This document shows positions 30,696 to 41,812 of a stretch of DNA of 64,000 bases, piece by piece (positions within the stretch are counted from its first letter, which is position 1; each line of letters starts with the position of its first letter). The notes beneath the pieces were generated by a model that was not told the DNA's origin, ran no database searches, and saw nothing but the letters and a program-made list of their open reading frames with translations. The stretch is from NCBI GenBank assembly GCA_031180665.1, contig JAPSLP010000009.1, forward strand, positions 102,154 through 166,153. The letters run 5' to 3'. This DNA is from Cupriavidus sp. (GTDB lineage: Bacteria; Pseudomonadota; Gammaproteobacteria; Burkholderiales; Burkholderiaceae). A program made the translations under genes and the position numbers.

Positions 30696-31034
30696 ATGGC
30701 AACAGAATCTCGGCCAGGGACCGAATCCCCTGATGGGGGCAACACCGGGGCCGGCAACACCGGGCGGCAATCCGGCAATCCCGTCGGCCAACGCGACGAT
30801 CAGGGCGGGGGCAAGACTGCGGGCCCGACCCCGGCGCAAAGCGCGCCCGATGCGGGCGGCGATGGCCAGCGCGACAACCAGCGCGACGATCCGCGCGAGA
30901 GCGGCAACCCTCCGGCACGCGAGTCGGATCCGGCGGCCGGACGCGATCTTCCCGATGAAAACGGCGAGCCGCCCTCGGTGAAGCGCCCCGGCGGCAATCC
31001 GGAAGAAAGTGAGCCGCCGGTGGAAAACACCTAA
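30696..31034 (+). CDS. small hydrophilic, probably disordered protein
   Basis: 112 aa dominated by G/N/P/Q/D/E/R. Confidence 0.6.
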   Translation: MATESRPGTESPDGGNTGAGNTGRQSGNPVGQRDDQGGGKTAGPTPAQSAPDAGGDGQRDNQRDDPRESGNPPARESDPAAGRDLPDENGEPPSVKRPGGNPEESEPPVENT

Positions 31035-31169
31035 ACCGATCGCGAAAAACGTCCTAAAACACTAAGAGCACGCCGCCATCAGCACGCAGCTCGCCTTGGC
31101 ATGCGGTAACCCGCCCCGGATCCAACCCGATCCGCACGGCCTGCGCCCACTTGCCAAGCGGAAAACGCC

Positions 31170-31691
31170 GTGTTTGCCCACGCCCATTTGCCCCAACGCC
31201 CGCACATCGTGAAATCGACCCTTCCCTCTCCAGAGGACCCGGCCGCCATGCTGGCGGGCTTGGGCGAACTCGCCGCGCTCTGCGGGCAGGCGCTCGAAGC
31301 CGCATCGGTCAGCGCCGCCGATCCGCAATTGCGCGCGCTGCTGATCCATCGCGCCAACCTGCAGCGGCGCGCCGCCGCCGATCTGTCGCAGCGCGCGGTC
31401 AGTACGCCGGGCGCGGCGCCGCAAGGCGATGGCGCCGCACATCGCGAGCGCCCCGGCGATACGCCGCTGCAACTGGCCTGCCGCCGGGCGGGACGTTCGG
31501 TGGCCGCCTGCGGGGCCCTGCTGCGGGGCGAGCTGGACGATCCGATGCTGCGCCCGTGGCTGATCCGCTATTACCACGAAGCGGCCGACCTGCTGCGCGT
31601 GCTCGAACAGTTGACGCGCGAGCAGTACCCGGCGAGCACGCGCCGCTCGCCGTCGCGGCCCGCCGCCAACCGGCCGCTGCCGCACCGCTAG
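31170..31691 (+). CDS. hypothetical protein
   Basis: PAAMLAGLGELAALCGQALEAASVSAADPQLRALLIHRANLQRRAAADL...RPWLIRYYHEAADLLRVLEQLTREQY; helical, plausible codon pattern. Start uncertain. Confidence 0.55.
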   Translation: MFAHAHLPQRPHIVKSTLPSPEDPAAMLAGLGELAALCGQALEAASVSAADPQLRALLIHRANLQRRAAADLSQRAVSTPGAAPQGDGAAHRERPGDTPLQLACRRAGRSVAACGALLRGELDDPMLRPWLIRYYHEAADLLRVLEQLTREQYPASTRRSPSRPAANRPLPHR

Positions 31692-31703
31692 CCCTCGGGA
31701 GCC

Positions 31704-32051
31704 GTGCCGATGCCGACAACTCCGCCGAACTCGCCGAACTCTGCCAATCCGCAATCTCCGCGGCATCCCGCTGCCGATCTGCGCCGCACCTCGGGCGACC
31801 CGTTACCACCGGCCGCCACGCCGCCGGTAACGCGACCCGCATGGACGCGACTGCTCGATGCCCTGGCGATGACGCTGCTGGTCGTCGCGGCCGTGCACGA
31901 GGCGGTGATCTGGCTCGGTGGAGAGGGTTGGCTGGCGCGCTTGCCGAGCACCGGTGGCAGCGACAACGCCGTGGTGGTCGGCATCGTGTTCGCGCTGGCC
32001 GCGGCCTATGGGGCCTATCTGGTCGTGCGCAGCTGGCGCCGGGTCGGCTGA
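31704..32051 (+). CDS. small membrane protein, hypothetical
   Basis: P/N/S-rich N-terminus, then two TM segments (LLDALAMTLLVVAAVHEAVIWL; AVVVGIVFALAAAYGAYLVV). Confidence 0.55.
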   Translation: MPMPTTPPNSPNSANPQSPRHPAADLRRTSGDPLPPAATPPVTRPAWTRLLDALAMTLLVVAAVHEAVIWLGGEGWLARLPSTGGSDNAVVVGIVFALAAAYGAYLVVRSWRRVG

Positions 32052-32076
32052 CGATTCGGCCGATCTCGCGGCTCCT

Positions 32077-32667
32077 TCATCCCTCCGTCACCACCGCCGC
32101 GCCCTGCTCGCGTTCGATGCCATGCCGGCGCCGCCAGCGCCTGCAACGATAGAACTCCTCGACGAAGGGCAACACGCCAAATAGCGCCGTCGCCATCAAC
32201 ACTGCGGCGAGATACCACCCGGGCAACGGCGGTTGTCTTGGCGTCAGCGAGAGGTCCGGAGCCTGGTCGCCCAGTCCGAACAGCGCCAGCGCCTGCGGCC
32301 AGTGCGCGACCGCGACCAGCGACAGCGCCGACAGCGGCAGCACCTCGAGCAGAGCGTGCATATGCTGCTCGGTCGGACCGATGATCCTGCGCCCGTACGT
32401 GTAGTGGACATCCCACCAGGCGGTGGCGGCGTGCACCACCACGGCGACGATCATCACCGCCAGCACCAGCGCATTGACCTCGAAGAACAGCGCGAGCAGC
32501 ACCGGCACGCCCACTTCGGCCAGCATCAGCAGATGCAGGGCCGACTCGTAGGTGCCGGCGTTGCGCTCGATCCGTTCGCGGCGATGGCAGGCCCAGTCGC
32601 CCAGCCCCGCGATCAGCCACAGCGGGACCAGGCCGACCATCAGGATCAGGGTGGCCGCCTCAGCCAT
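32077..32667 (-). CDS. integral membrane protein, hypothetical
   Basis: TLILMVGLVPLWLIAGLGDWACHRRERIERNAGTYESALHLLMLAEVGVPVLLALFFEVNALVLAVMIVAVVVHAATAWWDVHYTYGRR. Confidence 0.75.
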   Translation of the reverse strand: MAEAATLILMVGLVPLWLIAGLGDWACHRRERIERNAGTYESALHLLMLAEVGVPVLLALFFEVNALVLAVMIVAVVVHAATAWWDVHYTYGRRIIGPTEQHMHALLEVLPLSALSLVAVAHWPQALALFGLGDQAPDLSLTPRQPPLPGWYLAAVLMATALFGVLPFVEEFYRCRRWRRRHGIEREQGAAVVTEG

Positions 32668-32676
32668 CGTCCCCGC

Positions 32677-33690
32677 TCATCGCATGCGCGTGCGCCGCAG
32701 GCCCAGCGCCGCCGCCAGCGCCAGCGATGCCCCGACCACCATGGCGCCGGTCATCACCGGGTGGCGGGTGCTGGCGGTATAGGGACAGGTGCGCACGACA
32801 TGCCGGCGTCCTTCGCGTTCGACCAGGTCGTTGGTGGCCTGGAACAACGCGTTGTTTTCGCGTGGACCCGCGGGACGGGCGGTGCACTGGGCGCGTCCGA
32901 GGAAGCGCCGCATCACGCGGTCATACAGCTTCGGCATATGGTAGGCCGCCGACGACATGGCCTTGGCGGCGCCGCCGACGAACATGTCGCGGCGCGGATG
33001 CTCGGCGGCGAACAGGATCGCCTCCGCGGCCAGTTCCGGATCGTAGACCGGCGGCGCCAGTTCCGGCTCGACGTCCAGATAGTTCTTGGCGTGGCTGGCG
33101 AACGGCGTGTCCAGCGCCGCGGGCTTGATCAGCGTCACCGCGACCGGCGCGCGTTCCTGCTCGAGTTCCAGCCGCAGCGAATCGGTAAAGCCCTTGATCG
33201 CATGCTTGGACGCCGCATAGGCGCTCTGCAGAGGCAACGGCACATCGGAGGCCTCGCTGCCCATATTGATGATCGCGCCGCCGCGCTCGCGCAGATGCGC
33301 GGCCGCGACCAGCGAGCCATGGACCACGCCCCAGTAGTTGGTGTCGAACAGCTTGCGCTGGTCCTCCATCGGGACTTCGTTGTAGCGGCCATAGATGGTG
33401 ACGCCGGCGTTGTTGACCCAGGTATCGAAGCCGCCGAAGCGCTCGATCGCGGCTTGCGCGAGCGCCTTGACCGCCTCGAGGTCGCCGACGTCGGTGCGCA
33501 CGGTGATCACTTCGGAACCGGTCTCGCGCAACTGCTCGGCGAGCTGGTGCAGCGCCTCCTCGCCGCGGGCGGCAAGAACCAGCTTGGCACCGCGCGCGGC
33601 GGCCTTGCGCGCGGCCACCAGGCCTACTCCGCTGGTGGCGCCGGTGATCACGATGACCTGCGACCCGATTTTCTTCAGCGTCATTCTCAT
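32677..33690 (-). CDS. SDR family oxidoreductase with C-terminal TM segment
   Basis: QVIVITGATSGVGLVAARKAAARGAKLVLAARG...NNAGVTIYG...YAASKHAIKGFTDSLR. Confidence 0.92.
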   Translation of the reverse strand: MRMTLKKIGSQVIVITGATSGVGLVAARKAAARGAKLVLAARGEEALHQLAEQLRETGSEVITVRTDVGDLEAVKALAQAAIERFGGFDTWVNNAGVTIYGRYNEVPMEDQRKLFDTNYWGVVHGSLVAAAHLRERGGAIINMGSEASDVPLPLQSAYAASKHAIKGFTDSLRLELEQERAPVAVTLIKPAALDTPFASHAKNYLDVEPELAPPVYDPELAAEAILFAAEHPRRDMFVGGAAKAMSSAAYHMPKLYDRVMRRFLGRAQCTARPAGPRENNALFQATNDLVEREGRRHVVRTCPYTASTRHPVMTGAMVVGASLALAAALGLRRTRMR

Positions 33691-34017
33691 CTGCTTGTTA
33701 CTCCAGCGGCCCGTGTCTCCGTGGGCGGCGTCGCACGACGCACGTGGCAGCCGGCACGGGGCCTCGCCGCCGGCAGCTTTGACCTTCTCGCAAGGAGTGT
33801 TCCCGCGCTGCTCCGGCATGCCGCCGCTGTACTGTGGCGCCGTCGTGCAAATGCCGCGCCGCTGTGCTGCCGCACTTCGCTCGCAGGCGCGGCGCGCGCG
33901 GCGCGATGCCGTCGTCGGCCGCTAGCGCGTATTACAAAATGCTGCAATTTCGCCATGGCGCCCGGCGCCGCCTGGCGCGCGCACGCGCAGATTTTTATGT
34001 GCGGTATGGGAACCGAA

Positions 34018-34041
34018 CGAGAAGCGTTATAACGCTTCTCG
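34018..34041. promoter_or_regulatory. 24-bp perfect palindrome upstream of the glycan operon
   Basis: CGAGAAGCGTTATAACGCTTCTCG, about 115 bp upstream of the glycosyltransferase start at 34156. Confidence 0.6.
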
Positions 34042-34155
34042 CCATCAACAGCCTGAGAAGTCGCATGCTGGCATGCAAGCTGCAATCACGCTGGCTTTAC
34101 TAGCGAGCGGATCGCGGCTGTGACGGCTGGCAGCTCGCTCCCCTGGGAGCCAACC

Positions 34156-35427
34156 ATGCAAAGGATCGCGTTGATCAGCGAGCACGCTTCCCCTCTGGCC
34201 GGGCCGGGCAGCGTGGACAGTGGAGGACAGAACATCTACGTGGCGCAGCTGGCGCGCCATCTGGGCAAGCGAGGCTATCCGGTCGACGTGTTCACGCGCC
34301 GCGACAAGGGCCTGTTGCCCGAGGTCGTGGCGTTTGCCCCCAATGTTCGCGTGATACATGTTCCCGCCGGCCCCGCGGTCCACGTGCCGAAGGAACAGCT
34401 ATTGCCATATATGGATGCGTTCGGCGCCTACATGGCCGACTTCATGGCGCGCGATCGCGTCGGCTACATGGTGATGCACGCCAACTTCTTCATGTCGGGA
34501 CTGGCGGCGCTGCGAGTCAAGCAAACGCTTGATATTCCGCTGGTCATGACCTTCCATGCGCTGGGCAAAGTCAGGCGCCAGTACCAGGGCAGCGCCGATG
34601 GCTTTCCCGACTGCCGCTTCCAGATCGAGGAGCGGCTGGTGCGCGAGTCGGACTGCGTGATCGCCGAATGCCCGCAGGACCGCCACGATCTGATCCGGCT
34701 CTATGGGGCCGATCCCGGCGCGATCGAGACGGTGCCGTGCGGCTTCGATGGCGACGAATTCTCGCCGGTGCCGCGCCTGGAAGCGCGCCGTGCGCTCGGC
34801 TGGCCTTCGCATGAATTCTCGGTGCTGCAGCTGGGCCGGATGGTGCCGCGCAAGGGTATCGACAATGTGGTGCGCGCGATGGGCGAGCTGCGGCGCGCAT
34901 TCGGGCTGCGCGCCCGGCTTTATGTGGTCGGCGGCAATTCCGACCACCCTAGCCCGGCGGCAACCCCGGAGATCGGCCGGCTGCAGAAGATTGCGGCCGA
35001 CGAAGGCGTGGCCGATGCGGTCACCTTCGTCGGCCGGCGCGGTCGCGAGCAGTTGCGGCTGTTCTACAGCGCAGCCGATGTGTTCGTCACCACGCCGTGG
35101 TACGAGCCGTTCGGCATCACGCCAGTGGAGGCGATGGCCTGCGGCGTGCCGGTGATCGGTGCCGCGGTGGGCGGCATCCGCAGCACCGTGCTGAACGGTC
35201 GCACCGGCTACCTGGTGCCGCCCAACGACCCCGCGGCGCTGGCCGCGCGGCTCGCGCGGCTGGCCTGCGATCCGACGCTGGCCGAGCGCATGGGGGCATC
35301 CGGGCGCCGCCGCGCGCACGCGCATTTCACCTGGGCCGGTGTTGCCGCGCGCATGGAAGCGGTGTATGCGCGGCTGGCCGGTGTCACCGTCGACGACACG
35401 GCGCAAGCGCCGCAAGTCGCGGCTTGA
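34156..35427 (+). CDS. glycosyltransferase family 4
   Basis: [50 protein letters not shown]...[38 protein letters not shown]. Confidence 0.93.
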   Translation: MQRIALISEHASPLAGPGSVDSGGQNIYVAQLARHLGKRGYPVDVFTRRDKGLLPEVVAFAPNVRVIHVPAGPAVHVPKEQLLPYMDAFGAYMADFMARDRVGYMVMHANFFMSGLAALRVKQTLDIPLVMTFHALGKVRRQYQGSADGFPDCRFQIEERLVRESDCVIAECPQDRHDLIRLYGADPGAIETVPCGFDGDEFSPVPRLEARRALGWPSHEFSVLQLGRMVPRKGIDNVVRAMGELRRAFGLRARLYVVGGNSDHPSPAATPEIGRLQKIAADEGVADAVTFVGRRGREQLRLFYSAADVFVTTPWYEPFGITPVEAMACGVPVIGAAVGGIRSTVLNGRTGYLVPPNDPAALAARLARLACDPTLAERMGASGRRRAHAHFTWAGVAARMEAVYARLAGVTVDDTAQAPQVAA

Positions 35428-35440
35428 ACGGAGCGACCCG

Positions 35441-36543
<1,103 letters not shown>

Positions 36544-36547
<4 letters not shown>

Positions 36548-36843
36548 GCGGCAATATCACCTTCCTGGTCTACCGGCTCGAATGGCATCGCCGCCGCGCC
36601 GAAGCACTGCACGCGGCGCGCAGCGGCCTCTATCGGCAGCTCGGCGATCTGCCCTCGTGCAAGATCTACTGGGCCGCCGACACCTTTGCACACCGGAGCC
36701 CCGCCGCCGCGCGGCCCATCGATGAACCCGCTGCGGCCGCCACCCCTGACACCACCGGGGGCGCAACACCGAGCGCCGCCCAGCGCGCCGCCGATTGGCG
36801 CGATCCTTGCACTATCGCGGACCTGCAAACCGAACCGGATTGA
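36544..36843 (+). CDS. small hypothetical protein translationally coupled to the UXS-like gene
   Basis: 99 aa ([35 protein letters not shown]...). Start overlaps the upstream stop (ATGA). Confidence 0.6.
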
Positions 36844-36846
36844 ACC

Positions 36847-37581
36847 ATGTCCCTGTCGGTATCCGTTCCCCTGGTGGTGGTCTCGCCGCACCTGGACGAC
36901 GCCGTGTTCAGCTGCGGCAATCTGCTGGCGGCGTGCCCCGGCTCCGTGGTCGTCACCGTCTTCGCCGGGGTGCCGCCGGTCGACATGGCCGCACCGGACT
37001 GGGACCGTCGCGCCGGCTTCTCCAGCGCCGCGCAGGCGGTGCTGTCGCGGCGCGAGGAGGACCGCGCCGGCCTGGCCATTCTCGACGCGCAACCGGTCTG
37101 GCTCGATTTCCTCGACAGCCAGTACAACCGGCGCCACACCGCAGGCGAGATCGCCGCGCAGCTCTCCAAGGTGATCTCGCTGCATAACGCCTGCGCCGTG
37201 GTGGCGCCATGCGGTCTCTACCATTCGGACCACACGCTGGTGCACGAGGCGTGCGCCCGGCTGTGGCGCGAACGCGATCACGGCGGCCCGCCCTGGCTTT
37301 ATTACGAAGAGGCGATCTACCGGCGCAAACCCGGCATGCTGCACAAGCTGCTGGCGCGCTGGCACGCGGCCGGCACCGTCTCCACGCCGGTGGATCTGGC
37401 CATCGGCGAACACACCGCCACCAAGGCCCGCGCGTGCAACGCCTACGCCAGCCAGCTGGCCATGTTCGACTCGAATACGATCAGCGACCTGAGCGCACCC
37501 GAGCGCTATTGGCAGTGGGAGGCCAGCGCCGGCGACTCGACCGAGGCCCAGACCGCCTGCACCAGCGAGGGCAGCGTGTGA
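36847..37581 (+). CDS. PIG-L family deacetylase
   Basis: VVVSPHLDDAVFSCGNLLAA...YHSDHTLVHEA (PHLDD and HxDH motifs). Confidence 0.92.
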   Translation: MSLSVSVPLVVVSPHLDDAVFSCGNLLAACPGSVVVTVFAGVPPVDMAAPDWDRRAGFSSAAQAVLSRREEDRAGLAILDAQPVWLDFLDSQYNRRHTAGEIAAQLSKVISLHNACAVVAPCGLYHSDHTLVHEACARLWRERDHGGPPWLYYEEAIYRRKPGMLHKLLARWHAAGTVSTPVDLAIGEHTATKARACNAYASQLAMFDSNTISDLSAPERYWQWEASAGDSTEAQTACTSEGSV

Positions 37582-38519
37582 ACGCAGCGGATGGCGTCAT
37601 GGCGCCTGCGTCCGGTGGCGACCGGCAAACGCAGGCGCAGGCCGAGGTGGAGGCGCGCGTCAGCGTGGTGGTGTTGACCTACAACCGGCGCGAATGGCTG
37701 CGCGCCACGCTGTCGCGCCTGTGCGCGCTGCCGGAGCGTCCCGCCATCGCCGTGGTCGACAACGGCTCGACGGACGGCACCGCCGACATGGTGCGCCACG
37801 ATTTCCCGCAGGCGGCCTTGCTGCGCCTGCCGGCCAACCTGGGCGCCGCGGCGCGCAATGTCGGCGTCGACTGGGCGCGCACGCCCTATGTCGCGTTCTG
37901 CGACGACGACACCTGGTGGCACGAGGGTGCGCTCAAGCGGGCCGCGGACACGCTGGACCGCCACCAGGACGTCGCCGCGCTGACCGCGCACCTGATGGTG
38001 GTGCGCGAGAACAGCGAGCCCCAGACCGACCCGATCAGCCGCATCATGGCCGACAGTCCGCTGCCGTCGGCGGGACTTCCCGGCAAGGCGATCCTCGGCT
38101 TGCTGGCCGGCGCGACGGTGTTCCGCGTGGACGCCTACCGTCGCGCCGGCGGCTACCACCCGCGGCTGTTCATCGGCGGCGAGGAAACGCTGCTCGCGCT
38201 CGATCTGGCGGCGCTCGGCTGGCATCTGGTGTATTGCCCCGAGCTGATCGCCTACCACCAGCCCTGCCCCATCCGCGCGCACCGGCTGCGCCGCCGCCTG
38301 CTGGCGCGCAATGCGATCTGGTCGGCGTGGCTGCGCCTGCCCGCCGGCGCGGCGCTGCGCGAGAGCCTGCGCATGGTGCCGGCGCTGCTGCGCGAAGGTG
38401 GACTGGTGGGATGCGTCGATACCGCACGCGGGCTGCCATGGATCCTGCGCGAGCGCACGGTGATTCCCCCGACGGTGCAGCAGCTGCGGCGTTATCTGGG
38501 GTCGGCGCAGATGCGGTGA
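37578..38519 (+). CDS. glycosyltransferase family 2
   Basis: VSVVVLTYNRREWLRATLSRL...VVDNGSTDGTADMV...CDDDTWWHEGALKRA. GTG start overlaps the PIG-L stop. Confidence 0.9.
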   Translation: MNAADGVMAPASGGDRQTQAQAEVEARVSVVVLTYNRREWLRATLSRLCALPERPAIAVVDNGSTDGTADMVRHDFPQAALLRLPANLGAAARNVGVDWARTPYVAFCDDDTWWHEGALKRAADTLDRHQDVAALTAHLMVVRENSEPQTDPISRIMADSPLPSAGLPGKAILGLLAGATVFRVDAYRRAGGYHPRLFIGGEETLLALDLAALGWHLVYCPELIAYHQPCPIRAHRLRRRLLARNAIWSAWLRLPAGAALRESLRMVPALLREGGLVGCVDTARGLPWILRERTVIPPTVQQLRRYLGSAQMR

Positions 38520-38557
38520 GGGGAGTGCGAGGGGGCGGGTGCAGAACCGGCGCCGGA

Positions 38558-38673
38558 TGCCCTCTCCCCGGCCCTCTCCCGCAAGCGGGAGAGGGAGAAC
38601 ACAGCCGGCCCGATGACATCCTGCCGGTCTGCTCCCCTCTTCCGCTTGCGGGAGAGGGGCTGGGGGAGAGGGC
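38558..38673. repeat. palindromic repeat family 2, inverted pair (CCCTCTCCCGCAAGCGGGAGAGGG core)
   Basis: CCCTCTCCCGCAAGCGGGAGAGGG at 38572-38595 and inverted relative cccctcttccgcttgcgggagaggggctgggggagaggg at 38633-38672. Lies between convergent operons. Confidence 0.75.
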
Positions 38674-38716
38674 AACAGGCGCTCACTGCGCGACAGCGCC
38701 CCGCCGCCCTGCCCTC

Positions 38717-39664
38717 CTACTGCGCCACCTGCCGCAACACCGCACACCAATCCTCGACAAAGCGCCCGATGCCGAAGCGTTCCCGCGCCGTGGCGCGCGC
38801 CTGCTCGCCCCACTCCCTGGCCAGGCCCGGATCGTCGATCAGCCGGCGCATGACCTCCACCAGCCGCTCGAGCCGCGTATCGACGTAGCCGTTGTATTCG
38901 TTGCGGATCGCCGTCGACATCTCGGTGGTCGCCATGCCGACCACCGGCATGCCGATCATCATGGCCTCGACCACGGCCAGCCCGAGGCTCGTATAGCGGA
39001 TCGGATTGAAAAAGAAGCGGTAGCGCGCGATAAACGCCGCCAGCTCGGGATTGGGTACCTCGCCCAGCCCGCCGGCCTCCTGCGCGGCCATGCCGACCAG
39101 ATCGAGCGGCACCTGTTCGCGGGCCTGCGCAAAGATGTCGGCCCCAAGCCGGCGGCCACGCTTTGTCAGGTTGTTGACCACGCTGATGCCGCGCGGCGCC
39201 TCGCCGCTGTAGCGCACCGACGGATCGACGAGGACGCCATGCTCGATCACGCAATGCGGCGTGACGCCGCTGTCCCACATCAGCGCATTGAACGGCGTCA
39301 CATGGACCAGCATCACGTTCGGGTCCTGCACCGGATGCACGGTCGCGGTGGGATGCTGCTGCGGCGGATCGTGTTCGAGGAAGATCGTCGGCAACTGCCG
39401 CTGCGCCTCGGTCAGCAGCGTCTCGCGATCGCTGTCCCAGTGCCGCTGGTGCTGGTACAGCACGCAATCGAACTCGGTGCGGGGCACATCCTCGCAGGCG
39501 ACCTCGCGCACGTTGCTGCCCCACGGCAGCGCGCCCACCGCACCGGCGTAACCCGGCGGCGAGCCTGGCTTGGTCACCAGGTACAGGTCGTGCGGAATCT
39601 GCGACAGGTAGTACAGATAGTTGCCGTGAACGTGCCAGGTCAGGATGCGCAGCCGTTCAGGCAT
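38717..39664 (-). CDS. glycosyltransferase (GT4-like)
   Basis: LRILTWHVHGNYLYYLSQIPHDLYLVTKPG...FNPIRYTSLGLAVVEAMMIGMPVVGMATTEMSTAIRNEYNGYVDT. Confidence 0.88.
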   Translation of the reverse strand: MPERLRILTWHVHGNYLYYLSQIPHDLYLVTKPGSPPGYAGAVGALPWGSNVREVACEDVPRTEFDCVLYQHQRHWDSDRETLLTEAQRQLPTIFLEHDPPQQHPTATVHPVQDPNVMLVHVTPFNALMWDSGVTPHCVIEHGVLVDPSVRYSGEAPRGISVVNNLTKRGRRLGADIFAQAREQVPLDLVGMAAQEAGGLGEVPNPELAAFIARYRFFFNPIRYTSLGLAVVEAMMIGMPVVGMATTEMSTAIRNEYNGYVDTRLERLVEVMRRLIDDPGLAREWGEQARATARERFGIGRFVEDWCAVLRQVAQ

Positions 39665-40784
39665 GGCTGACCTCCTGCGTCTCGCGCGGCTGGCCGGTCA
39701 TCGCCATCGCGGCCGCCACCACGTCGTCGACCTCCACGCCTTCGGCGCACAGATGCCCCACCGGGCAATCCTGATGCATGCACGGCCGGCAGGCCGGATA
39801 GTCGGCCAGCACGCGATGGCGCGAGCTGTCCAGCGGCGCCCAACGCGCACTGTCGCTGCCGCACGAGACCACCACGCTGGGCGTGCGCATCGCCGCGGCG
39901 ATATGCGAGGCACCGGTGTCGTTGCACAACAGCAGCCGCGCGTTCTTGACGACCGCCGCCATCGCGCCCAGATCCGTTTTGCCGCACAGGTTGATCACCG
40001 GCGAGCCCAGCGCGTCGGACAGCTGCCCGGCCAGTGCCGCCTCGTCGGGCGTACCGGTCACCACGATCTTCCAGTGCTGGCGCAGCACGTCGGCCACTGC
40101 GGCAAAGCGCTCGACCGGCCAGCGGCGCGAATGCATGCGCGCGCCGGGATGCACGCAGATGAAGTTCCCCGGCATCAGGTCGTACATCAGCGCCAGCCGC
40201 TGCCACGCGGCGTTGTCGGCGGGCAGCAGGGGAAATTCGAGATGGTTGCCATCGGCCGCGTAGCCAAGCCGGCTGGTCAGCGCCAGCAGCCGCTCGATCT
40301 CGTTGCCGCCCGGCCAGTCGATCAACAGTTCGTTGACCGGCCGCGCGCCGTACGTGACGACGCCGGGCTGCCATTTGCGTTCGGCGCGGCCCGCGGTCGG
40401 CGCGGCCGGTACCGGCCGGAATCCCGCCATCTGCCGCGCGCCCAGCTGCCGCACGATCGCGTTGGTCACCAGCCCGCTGCCGTGCAGCTGGATCGCCAGA
40501 TCGAACTGGCGGGCGCGCGCCTGCGCATAGAAGGCCTGGGTTTCCTCTTCGCGGACCGGCTGCTCCGGCATGCCCGGCGCCCCGGGAAACACCATCAGCT
40601 CGTCGACCAGGTGCGAAAAGCGTTCGACGAACGACGCTGCCCACGGCAAGCCGATCAGCGTGATGGTCGCATCGGGCTCAGCCTTGCGCAGCGCGCGCAG
40701 CGCCGGCACCGCGCACAGCATGTCACCCAGTTGCAGCGCTCGGAACACGGCGATCCGGCGCGGACGGTCCGCGAATCTGATCAT
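39657..40784 (-). CDS. glycosyltransferase family 9 (heptosyltransferase-like)
   Basis: RIAVFRALQLGDMLCAVPALRALRKAEPDATITLIGLPW...VHPGARMHSRRWPVERFAAVADVL...LLLCNDTGASHIAAAMRTPSVVV. Confidence 0.92.
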   Translation of the reverse strand: MIRFADRPRRIAVFRALQLGDMLCAVPALRALRKAEPDATITLIGLPWAASFVERFSHLVDELMVFPGAPGMPEQPVREEETQAFYAQARARQFDLAIQLHGSGLVTNAIVRQLGARQMAGFRPVPAAPTAGRAERKWQPGVVTYGARPVNELLIDWPGGNEIERLLALTSRLGYAADGNHLEFPLLPADNAAWQRLALMYDLMPGNFICVHPGARMHSRRWPVERFAAVADVLRQHWKIVVTGTPDEAALAGQLSDALGSPVINLCGKTDLGAMAAVVKNARLLLCNDTGASHIAAAMRTPSVVVSCGSDSARWAPLDSSRHRVLADYPACRPCMHQDCPVGHLCAEGVEVDDVVAAAMAMTGQPRETQEVSHA

Positions 40785-41812
40785 AGGAAACCAACCTTGA
40801 AGGCAAGGGCGCCGCGCAGGCGCCAGTACAGGGAAAGCGGGGGAATCAGGATCGATGTCGCGATCATCTCGGCGACATGCGAAGGGGTCAGCGCGGCGCC
40901 ACGCAGGCGGCGGCAGCAGAACCACGCCGTCAGCACGAACCACACGCCGAGGCCGGTCCATGCCAGCGGAGCATGGCCCGCCAACGCAGCGATCAGGGCC
41001 ATCAGCAGGCCCAGCACCGACACGTAGTAATGCCAGGGCGGGATCGGTCGAATGCGCTCGCGGTACCAGCGCGGATGCTTCTTGTACAGCAGCGCGTCGA
41101 AGAACACCTTGGACTGCGCGGCGATGCTGCTGCCCCACGGCGCCGGCCGCACCGGATGCACCACCATTGCCTCCGGTGCGGTACCGATCGGGCCGACCTG
41201 CTGCAGCAGCCGGAATTGCAGATCGGAATCCTCGCGCCAGGCGCGCGTGAAGCGTTCGTCGAAGCCGCCGACCTTCAGCAGCGCCTCCTTGCGAACGAAG
41301 CAGTTGGCGGTGACGAACTCCGCGGTCGCGAGGCCGCCGGTATCGCGCTGATGGTCGGTGGGCCGGGCCGGCAGCGGCACCACCACCCTGCCCGTCATCG
41401 CGCAGCATTGCGGCGAGGTCGACAGCGCCAGGCAGCCTTCGCGCAGCCAGCCCGGATCGGGGATCGTGTCGTCGTCGGTGAACGCGATCACCGACGCACG
41501 CGCGATGCGCCAACCCGCATTGCGCGCGGCCGCCGGTCCCTGCGTGTCCGGCACCGCGAGATAGCGCAGCGTGCAGCGCGGCCACGCGCCCGCCAGTTCG
41601 CGCACCAGGCGCTCGACCTCGGGCTGGCAACCGTCATCGGCAACGATCACCTCGAACGAGCCGGCGCCAAACTGCTGCACGCCGATCGCACGCAGGCAGC
41701 GGTGCAGCAGGTCCGGGCGGCGGTAGGTCGGGATCACGACCGAAATCAGCGGCTCGGCGCCCTCGGTGCCGATGGCGCCGATCGCCGGATCCGCGGGCTC
41801 ATGCAGCGGCAT
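40781..41812 (-). CDS. glycosyltransferase family 2
   Basis: LISVVIPTYRRPDLLHRCLRAI...VIVADDGCQPEVERLV...AAARNAGWRIARASVIAFTDDDTIPDPGWLREG. Confidence 0.92.
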   Translation of the reverse strand: MPLHEPADPAIGAIGTEGAEPLISVVIPTYRRPDLLHRCLRAIGVQQFGAGSFEVIVADDGCQPEVERLVRELAGAWPRCTLRYLAVPDTQGPAAARNAGWRIARASVIAFTDDDTIPDPGWLREGCLALSTSPQCCAMTGRVVVPLPARPTDHQRDTGGLATAEFVTANCFVRKEALLKVGGFDERFTRAWREDSDLQFRLLQQVGPIGTAPEAMVVHPVRPAPWGSSIAAQSKVFFDALLYKKHPRWYRERIRPIPPWHYYVSVLGLLMALIAALAGHAPLAWTGLGVWFVLTAWFCCRRLRGAALTPSHVAEMIATSILIPPLSLYWRLRGALAFKVGFL

